NCBI GenBank assembly: GCA_945889565.1
Contig: CAMDBZ010000017.1
Span: forward strand, 1 to 14,151
Length of the DNA: 14,151 nt
From: Thermoflexus hugenholtzii JAD2
Lineage (GTDB): Bacteria; Chloroflexota; Dehalococcoidia; UBA2979
Direction of reading: 5' to 3'
Shown here piece after piece: positions 9,411 through 14,151 of the stretch. A program made the translations under genes and the position numbers. Each line of letters starts with the position of its first letter. The first letter of the stretch is position 1. The notes beneath the pieces were generated by a model. The model was not told the origin of the DNA. It was given only the letters and a program-made list of their open reading frames with translations, and ran no database searches.

Positions 9411-10666
9411 AGCACGCCCTCCGCGACGAGCTCCTCGATCTCTGTGTCGCTCATGCCGAGCAGGCCGCCGTACACCTCGCGGTTGTGCTCGCCGAGGCAG
9501 GGCGCGCCGCGCTCGATGCGCCAGTCGGTGCGCGAGGCGTGCACGGGGATGCCGTCCACGCGCACCGCGCCCATCTCGCTGTGCTGCGCCGTTGGCCAGA
9601 GGCCCCACGCCGCCGTGTTCGCGTCCTTATCGATGCGCTCGCCGGGGCGCTGCACCGCGGCCGCCGGCACACCGACCGCCTCGAGGCGGTCTTGCAGCGC
9701 GCGCGCGTCGAACGCAGCGGTCCACACGCCGACGCCCGCCTCGAGCGCGTCGCGCGCAGCGAGCCGCCCCGCGAGCGGTGCTAGGCGTGCGTCGGCCGCC
9801 CACGGCGCGCCGATCTCTGCCGCGAGCGCCGCCCAGTCCGCGTCATCGCGGCAGGCGATCGCGATCCAGCGGTCGTCGCCCGCGGCGGGGTAGATGCCGT
9901 GGGGCGCCATCGGTGGCGCGCCGTCGCGGTTCGAGTCGATGCCCGCGGGCGTGCGGGTGCGCCGGCCGTTCACCGTGTAGTCGAGGATCGCGGGGCCGGT
10001 GAGCGTCGCCGCGGCCTCGGTCGCCGCGAGGTCGAGCCACTGCCCCTCGCCGGTGCGCAGGCGGTGGTGCAACGCGGCGAGCATCGCGATCGCGCCGAAG
10101 TACGCGCCGCCGTGGTCCATGAACGAGTAGCCCCAGCCGGCCGGCGGCTGCTCTGCGAGCGCCGTAGTATGCGTGAGGCCGCTCACCGCCTGCACCACCG
10201 GCCCCCAGGTCTTGAACGGCTGGTACGGCCCCGTCGCGCCGAAGCCGCAGTTGGAGAGATAGATGATGTCCGGCTTGATCGCGCGCAGCTGCGCGTAGCC
10301 GAAGCCCAGGCGCTCCATCACGCCCGCCGCGAAGTTCTCCGCCACGACGTCCGAGATCGCCACGAGGCGGGGGAACAGCTCACGCCCGCGCGCCGTCTGC
10401 AGGTTCAGCGTGACGCCGAGCTTCTCCACGTTGTGGTTGTTGAAGGAGCCGCCGAGGTTGTGCCCCCGCCGCTCGTCGACGAAAGGCGGCGCGCCGCGCA
10501 GCACGTCCCACGCGCCGTTGTTCGCGGGGTTCTCGACGCGGATCACCTGCGCCCCGAACGCCGCGAGGATGCGGCTCGCGCCCGCGCCCGCGAGCACCCC
10601 GCTGAAGTCGCACACCCGGATCGAAGCCAGCGCGCCGCCGCCCATGGGCCCTCCGGCGCGCAGCAT
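9407..10666 (-). CDS. Class III CoA-transferase A, catalytic Asp present
   Basis: 419 residues, CaiB/BaiF family. Domain order is normal: IRVCDFSGVLAG (16-27) at the start, FGAQVIRVE (37-45), FNNHNVEKLGVTLNL (75-89), the active-site segment FMDHGGAYF with Asp184, then RTGEGQWLDL (204-213), APHGIY (254-259), GDDRW (263-267) and LGEHNREVY near the end. Asp184 aligns with the residue that forms the acyl-aspartyl anhydride in family members such as formyl-CoA transferase. Its sequence markers match the C-half of the fused protein encoded at 4456-6969. It is translationally coupled to the Asp-less gene by a 4-base overlap, so the two products likely assemble together. The start is uncertain: ATG at 10666 (GGGAGGG 10 bases upstream) or ATG at 10645 (codon 8, with GGAGGG only 3 bases away). 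The first is chosen for spacing. It follows the metallophosphoesterase gene by 48 bases. Confidence 0.92.
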   Translation of the reverse strand: MLRAGGPMGGGALASIRVCDFSGVLAGAGASRILAAFGAQVIRVENPANNGAWDVLRGAPPFVDERRGHNLGGSFNNHNVEKLGVTLNLQTARGRELFPRLVAISDVVAENFAAGVMERLGFGYAQLRAIKPDIIYLSNCGFGATGPYQPFKTWGPVVQAVSGLTHTTALAEQPPAGWGYSFMDHGGAYFGAIAMLAALHHRLRTGEGQWLDLAATEAAATLTGPAILDYTVNGRRTRTPAGIDSNRDGAPPMAPHGIYPAAGDDRWIAIACRDDADWAALAAEIGAPWAADARLAPLAGRLAARDALEAGVGVWTAAFDARALQDRLEAVGVPAAAVQRPGERIDKDANTAAWGLWPTAQHSEMGAVRVDGIPVHASRTDWRIERGAPCLGEHNREVYGGLLGMSDTEIEELVAEGVL

Positions 10667-10714
10667 AGGGCCTCGGCCCTCCCGGTTGGGGTGCGCCGGC
10701 CCGGGGCGCGGCGG

Positions 10715-11275
10715 TTACTTGCGCAGGCTCGCCAGGTCGATGATCTTCGCCTCGGGGCCGTGCGGCGTGAACTCGAGCAGCGCGACGTGGCCCAGCTTCA
10801 TCACCTGCTTCACCATGCTCGTGCTGCCCGGGTTCACGAACAGGATGCCGTCGTGTGTCTCGATCAGCGCCTCGTGCGTGTAGCCGAAGACGACGATGTC
10901 CACCGGTTTGCCGAAGACGCCCTCCAGGTCGGCGCGGATCGAGTGGCTCGGCAGGTACTCCTTGTCGATAAAGCCAGGGTAGACGTCCTCCATCAAGCCC
11001 ATCAGCTCGAGCTTGTGGATCAGGCCGATGGTGTGCCCCTCGAGCTCGACGATCACCGGCTGGCTGACGCGGGGCGCTGCCTCCACCGCTGTCGCGAAGA
11101 ACGACGACGACGCGTGCACCGGCGCAATCCGCTCCAGCCACTCGATGCACGAGGGGATGTTGATGTCGCCCGCGTGCAGGATCACGTCGACGCCCTCGAA
11201 CGCGGTGATCACCTCGGGCGGCGGCTCCGTGCCCATCGCGGGGATATGCGTGTCGGAGATCAGGCCGATCTTCAT
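10715..11275 (-). CDS. YfcE/MJ0936-like metallophosphoesterase with incomplete metal site
   Basis: 186 residues, starting MKIGLISDTHIP. The calcineurin-like fold is recognisable: DTH (Asp8, His10), HAGD (Asp37), GLIH (His87), GYTH (His134) and the NPGSTS end (148-153) typical of YfcE phosphodiesterases. Two usual ligands are missing. The GN(H/N)D loop expected after VHA (near residues 55-62) reads ASSSFFATAV, with no Asn, and the first His of GHTH is Tyr132. Neither other minus-strand frame restores a GN motif, so a simple frameshift does not explain it. Metal site 1 looks intact and site 2 weak, so activity may be lost or altered. The ATG at 11275 has AAAGGCG upstream; an in-frame ATG 48 bases earlier would only add a non-homologous basic stretch. 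As the first gene of the probable operon, its role beside the CoA-transferases is unknown. Confidence 0.88.
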   Translation of the reverse strand: MKIGLISDTHIPAMGTEPPPEVITAFEGVDVILHAGDINIPSCIEWLERIAPVHASSSFFATAVEAAPRVSQPVIVELEGHTIGLIHKLELMGLMEDVYPGFIDKEYLPSHSIRADLEGVFGKPVDIVVFGYTHEALIETHDGILFVNPGSTSMVKQVMKLGHVALLEFTPHGPEAKIIDLASLRK

Positions 11276-11303
11276 GCGGTCGCCTTTCGAACACCTGTGC
11301 GGT

Positions 11304-11354
11304 CGCCTGAGTGCGGCGGCCACCTCGAGTGGCCGACGCGCGCCGCCTCAGGCG
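11304..11354 (-). repeat. Long imperfect hairpin in the operon leader
   Basis: Three nested stems close on each other. CGCCTGA (11304-11310) pairs with TCAGGCG (11348-11354). GCGGC (11313-11317) pairs with GCCGC (11342-11346). GGCCAC (11318-11323) pairs with GTGGCC (11329-11334) around a CTCGA loop. That makes 18 pairs with small internal loops, ending 28 bases before the phosphoesterase ATG. It would form a stable structure near the 5' end of the operon mRNA. It may be a leader element, a late terminator for the gene upstream, or a palindromic repeat. Confidence 0.5.
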
Positions 11355-11360
11355 TGGTGG

Positions 11361-11366
11361 AGCATA
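11361..11366 (-). promoter_or_regulatory. Possible -10 box of the operon (weak)
   Basis: TATGCT on the minus strand, an AT-rich island in GC-rich DNA. If used, transcription would start near 11354, exactly at the base of the long hairpin. No good -35 hexamer is seen at 16-18 bases, so this is only a candidate. Confidence 0.2.
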
Positions 11367-11410
11367 CCCGCTCGCGCACCGAACCGTCGCGCCGCAGCGC
11401 CCGGCGGCCG

Positions 11411-11491
11411 TTAGTCGAGCGCGAGCATGGCGTGTTCCGCGAACGGCTCACGCACCTCGATGTCCTTCACCCACCGCTGAGACGGTCTGCG
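11411..11491 (-). pseudogene. Orphan 26-codon segment resembling a protein C-terminus
   Basis: Between an in-frame TGA (11492-11494) and a TAA (11411-11413), the minus strand reads a segment ending VKDIEVREPFAEHAMLALD. Its composition (mixed acidic and hydrophobic, strong GC3) looks like real protein rather than the Arg/Ala/Pro-rich shadow frames. It has no recognisable start or ribosome binding site. It may be the remnant of a decayed gene whose 5' part is gone. I do not recognise the family, and chance is possible. Confidence 0.2.
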
Positions 11492-11652
11492 TCACTGCGT
11501 CACGTCACCGCAGCGCAACACTCTTCGTGTCGAGCGTAGCAACGCTCAACCGTCCTGGTATCCACGTTCCGCTCATGTTGCGGACACCTCGCGAATTCGC
11601 GCGTATCACCGCGTCGCGCTGCACGCATCGTCCGAGTTGCGGCGTGTTCCGG

Positions 11653-12237
11653 CTACTCGACCCGGATCGTGGCCTTCGTGATCGCCAGCGGCTCCGAGGT
11701 GCGGCCGCTCGCCGAGCCGCGCGCCTCCAGCGCCTGCACCACCAGCATGCCGTCGACGACCTCGCCGAAGATGCTGTGCTTGCCGTCGAGCCACGGCGTG
11801 GGTACGAACGTGAGGAAGAACTGGCTGCCGTCCGTGCCGGGCCCGGCGTTCGCCATGCTCAGCAGCCCCGGGCGGTTGTGCGTCACGTCGCGGGAGAACT
11901 CGCCGTCGTACTGGTAGCCGGGGCCGCCCGTGCCGCTGCCCAGCGGGCACCCGCCCTGCGCCATAAACTCCGTGATCACGCGATGGAAGCTGAGCCCGTC
12001 GTAGAAGCCGAGCCGCGTCAGGTACAGCGTGCTGGTCACGTGCATCGGCGCGACGGCCGGGAGCAGCCGCACCGCGATCGCCCCCAGGTTTGTGTCGAGG
12101 TCCCAGAAGTAGCTCGTACCCGCGTCGAAGCTCGTGAGCGGCGGCCGCTTGAGGTGCGTGCGCCAGCCGGAGGCGGACGTGTCCACGGCCTGCTCGGCGA
12201 TGAACTGGTCGATGGCTGCGATCGCGGCGTCCGGCAC
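11653..12237 (-). CDS. Cyclophilin-type peptidyl-prolyl cis-trans isomerase
   Basis: 194 residues; catalyses cis-trans isomerisation of Xaa-Pro bonds in folding proteins. No signal peptide is seen, so a cytoplasmic place is likely. The cyclophilin core runs from about 42 to 193. FHRVI (84-88) gives Arg86, matching Arg55 of human cyclophilin A. FMAQGG is at 91-96, DGSQFF (136-141) supplies Gln139 and Phe141, and WLDGKH (149-154) supplies Trp149 and His154, so the active site is complete. The first 40 residues form a family-specific extension (AIAAIDQFIAEQ...WRTHLKRPP). The frame is open to a GTG at 12414, but the extra 59 residues have no homology-like content, and GAGGGAG lies 6 bases before the GTG at 12237, so the short form is chosen. 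It is divergent from the monooxygenase gene and is probably a single-gene unit, not part of the catabolic operon. Confidence 0.93.
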   Translation of the reverse strand: MPDAAIAAIDQFIAEQAVDTSASGWRTHLKRPPLTSFDAGTSYFWDLDTNLGAIAVRLLPAVAPMHVTSTLYLTRLGFYDGLSFHRVITEFMAQGGCPLGSGTGGPGYQYDGEFSRDVTHNRPGLLSMANAGPGTDGSQFFLTFVPTPWLDGKHSIFGEVVDGMLVVQALEARGSASGRTSEPLAITKATIRVE

Positions 12238-12243
12238 TGGCGG

Positions 12244-12250
12244 CTCCCTC
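12244..12250 (-). promoter_or_regulatory. Ribosome binding site that sets the cyclophilin start
   Basis: GAGGGAG on the minus strand, 6 bases before the GTG at 12237. It favours the 194-residue form over the open-frame extension to 12414. Confidence 0.7.
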
Positions 12251-12417
12251 TGGCTCCCACTCGCGGCGTCGGGCTCGACCGCCCTGACGATCGAGGATAC
12301 GCCAGCGCGCAGGCTCGGTAACGGTCCGGAAGCGCAGCGTACCCGCATCGCGTTCGGCCGCGACGTAACGGCGGCGGGAGGCGCGGCGCGGCCGAACCGC
12401 ACGAACCATGGCACTGC

Positions 12418-12423
12418 TACTAT
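12418..12423 (+). promoter_or_regulatory. Possible -10 box of the monooxygenase gene (weak)
   Basis: TACTAT, about 47 bases before the ATG at 12470, in the 232-bp divergent region 12238-12469. No clear -35 box is seen. The rest of this region should hold both promoters, but I can identify no further site. Confidence 0.25.
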
Positions 12424-12469
12424 CCTCCCGCTCCGCCAGCGGGGCGGCGCGCTGTCCTCTGGAGCAACG

Positions 12470-14151
12470 ATGGGCTCACCGGCTGACCAGGTCGCGGCAT
12501 GGCTCGGCGAATTCGGCGCTGCGCTCGAGCGCGGTGACGCCGCGGCCGCAGCGGCGCTGTTCCACGACGAGTGCTACTGGCGCGACCTCGTCGCGCTCAC
12601 CTGGAACATCACCACCGTCGAGGGTTGCGCGGGCGTCGCGGCGATGCTCGCCGAACGCGCCGCCGACGTGGCGCCCGCGGACTGGCGGCTCGACGGCGAA
12701 CCGGCTGAGGCGAACGGCCTCGTCGAGGCCTGGCTGAGCTTCGAGACCGCCGTCGGCCTGGGCAGCGCGCACCTGCGCCTGCGCGACGGGCGCTGCTGGA
12801 CGCTGCTCACCACGCTGCAGGCGCTCAAGGGCTTCGAGGAGCAGCAGGGCGCGACGCGCCCGCTCGGGGTGGAGCTCGGCGGCATCAAGGGGCGCGTGAC
12901 GTGGCAGCAGCGGCGCGCGCGCGAGGAGGCAGCGCTCGGCTCGGTCACCCAGCCGTACGTGCTCATTGTCGGCGGCGGCCAGGGAGGGCTCGGCCTCGGC
13001 GCACGCTTGCGGCGCCTCGGCGTGCCCGCGCTGATCGTCGATCGCCACGCGCGTGCGGGCGACTCGTGGCGCAACCGCTACGACGCGCTCACGCTGCACG
13101 ACACGGTCTGGTTCGACCACATGCCCTACATCCCGTTCCCCGCGCACTGGCCGGTGTACACGCCGAAAGAGCAGATGGGCGACTGGCTGGAGATGTACGC
13201 GAAGGTGATGGAGCTGCACTACTGGGGCAGCACCGAGTGCACACGCGCGAGCTATGACGAAGCGTCCGGCACGTGGACCGTCACCCTCGACCGTGCTGGC
13301 GAAACCGTGGTGCTGCATCCCACGCAGCTTGTGCTCGCGACCGGCATGTCCGGATTACCGAACGTGCCCGCGATCCCCGGCGCCGCCAGCTTCGCGGGCG
13401 AGCTGTTCCACTCGAGCGCGTACCGCTCCGGCACCGCCTACCGTGGTAAGCAGTGCGTGGTGCTCGGCGCGAACAACTCCGCGCACGACGTCTGCCAGGA
13501 CCTGTGGGAGCACGACGCTCACGTCACGATGATCCAGCGCTCCGCGACCACCGTCGTGCGCGGCGGCACGGGCGGCGGCCAGTCGAACTACTCGGAGGCC
13601 GCGCTCGCGCGCGGCACCACGACGGAGCGCGCGGACCTGATCGCGGCCTCGACGCCGTACCGCGTCGCGCCCGTCGCGGCGATCGAGGCGACGCGGCGCA
13701 TGGTGGAGGCCAACGCGGACTTCTACGCCAGCCTCGAGGCCGTCGGCTTCCTGCTCGACCAGGGCGAGGACGGCAGCGGCATCGGCATGAAGTACCAGCG
13801 CCGCGGCTCCGGCTACTACATCGACGTCGGCGCGTCCGCCCTCGTCGCCGCGGGCGAGATCAAGCTGCGCAGCGGCGTCAGCATCGAGCGCATCACGCCG
13901 CGCTCCGTCGTGCTCACCGACGGCAGCGAGCTGCCCGCCGACCTGATCGTGCTCGCCACCGGGTACGGGCCGATGAACGGCTGGACCGCGAAGCTGATCT
14001 CGCAGGAGGTCGCCGACCGCGTCGGCAAGATCTGGGGCCTGGGCTCCGCCACCGCGTACGACCCCGGTCCGTGGGAGGGCGAGCTGCGCAACATGTGGAA
14101 GCCGACGCAGCAGCCCGGCCTGTGGTTCCACGGCGGCAACCTCGCGCAGTC
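12470..14151 (+). CDS. NTF2/SnoaL-like domain fused to flavin monooxygenase, 3' end outside window
   Basis: 560 residues are present and the frame stays open at the window end. Judging by the final LWFHGGNLAQS, only a few dozen residues should be missing. Residues about 6-130 resemble an NTF2/SnoaL-like cone domain. Residues 163-560 are a flavoprotein of the FMO/Baeyer-Villiger type. They contain the FAD motif GGGQGG (168-173), an FMO-type fingerprint FAGELFHSSAY (308-318; pattern FxGxxxHxxxY), the NADPH-binding GANNSAHD (333-340), and two ATG-type motifs, LATGMSG (289-295) and LATGYGP (495-501). Such enzymes use NADPH and O2 to hydroxylate or insert oxygen into a substrate. The start is ATG with GGAG 5 bases upstream. 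The N-terminal fusion occurs in many annotated actinobacterial and proteobacterial oxidoreductases. The substrate is unknown. O2 use implies an aerobic host, consistent with acid or terpenoid catabolism but not proof of it. Confidence 0.92.
   Translation, partial: MGSPADQVAAWLGEFGAALERGDAAAAAALFHDECYWRDLVALTWNITTVEGCAGVAAMLAERAADVAPADWRLDGEPAEANGLVEAWLSFETAVGLGSAHLRLRDGRCWTLLTTLQALKGFEEQQGATRPLGVELGGIKGRVTWQQRRAREEAALGSVTQPYVLIVGGGQGGLGLGARLRRLGVPALIVDRHARAGDSWRNRYDALTLHDTVWFDHMPYIPFPAHWPVYTPKEQMGDWLEMYAKVMELHYWGSTECTRASYDEASGTWTVTLDRAGETVVLHPTQLVLATGMSGLPNVPAIPGAASFAGELFHSSAYRSGTAYRGKQCVVLGANNSAHDVCQDLWEHDAHVTMIQRSATTVVRGGTGGGQSNYSEAALARGTTTERADLIAASTPYRVAPVAAIEATRRMVEANADFYASLEAVGFLLDQGEDGSGIGMKYQRRGSGYYIDVGASALVAAGEIKLRSGVSIERITPRSVVLTDGSELPADLIVLATGYGPMNGWTAKLISQEVADRVGKIWGLGSATAYDPGPWEGELRNMWKPTQQPGLWFHGGNLAQ

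Larger units (their letters stand above)
11276..11652. other. 377-bp gap between cyclophilin and phosphoesterase genes
   Basis: No complete gene can be supported here. It holds the leader and a possible promoter of the operon (11276-11366), a long hairpin (11304-11354) and a short protein-tail-like segment (11411-11491). It also has a direct repeat of TGCGTCAC (11488-11495 and 11496-11503) and a small hairpin, GAGCGT-AGCA-ACGCTC (11532-11547), that might help end the cyclophilin transcript. The part from about 11490 to 11640 is visibly less GC-rich than the genes around it. Confidence 0.6.

Noticed and set aside
7182..9893. 903-codon open frame on the + strand
   Set aside because: Antisense to the SDR and both single CoA-transferase genes, with biased composition and no recognisable motifs.
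10667..10680. AGGGCC-TC-GGCCCT palindrome before the CoA-transferase A start
   Set aside because: The loop is too tight and the stem short; it overlaps the ribosome binding area and is likely chance in GC-rich DNA.
9899..11539. 546-codon open frame on the + strand
   Set aside because: Antisense to the CoA-transferase A and phosphoesterase genes and rich in Arg/Ala; a shadow frame.
12238..12414. 59-residue N-terminal extension of the cyclophilin
   Set aside because: No signal peptide or family similarity, and a strong ribosome binding site sits directly before the GTG at 12237.

Overview
The window is high-GC DNA, judged by eye. Third codon positions are almost all G or C, so long spurious open frames appear on the opposite strands. 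Two traits suggest Chloroflexota (a Dehalococcoidia-like lineage) or, second choice, Actinomycetota. One is a secreted protein with a long Thr-Pro/Thr-Ala tract. The other is a cargo of CoA-transferases, an acyl-CoA dehydrogenase, a flavin monooxygenase and an MFS carrier, typical of aerobic organic-acid catabolism. Lineage is an inference; there is no rRNA or other phylogenetic marker. No mobile element, CRISPR array, tRNA or rRNA was seen.

Layout. (1) 1-1169 (+): an acyl-CoA dehydrogenase lacking its 5' end, followed by a perfect 16-bp hairpin at 1222-1257 that separates it from a convergent gene. (2) 1288-2748 (-): a secreted, probably surface-exposed beta-sandwich protein with a Thr/Pro/Ala tract and a Cys-flanked basic tail. 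Its leader can fold so that the Shine-Dalgarno sequence is buried. (3) 11275 down to 3027 (-): a probable six-gene operon. In order of transcription it encodes a YfcE-like metallophosphoesterase, class III CoA-transferase A (catalytic Asp present), class III CoA-transferase B (Asp absent, start overlapping the stop of A), an extended SDR, an 837-residue protein with two CoA-transferase domains, and an MFS transporter. (4) 11276-11652: a gap with a long hairpin and one orphan protein-tail-like segment. (5) 11653-12237 (-): a cyclophilin-type peptidyl-prolyl isomerase. (6) 12470 to the window end (+): an NTF2/SnoaL-like domain fused to a flavin monooxygenase, missing its 3' end.

How the genes may work together. 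The MFS carrier probably imports a carboxylate, and the CoA-transferases probably activate it or move CoA between acids. The SDR probably oxidises, reduces or epimerises an intermediate. The acyl-CoA dehydrogenase and the monooxygenase, outside the operon, could act on the same route, but the sequence does not prove it.

The most interesting point is that the operon seems to carry the same active/inactive CoA-transferase pairing twice. Once it is two separate overlapping genes (A with Asp184, B without). Once it is a single fused chain whose N-half resembles B (Ser174 at the catalytic position) and whose C-half resembles A (Asp599). This suggests an obligate asymmetric class III CoA-transferase that exists here in split and fused forms.
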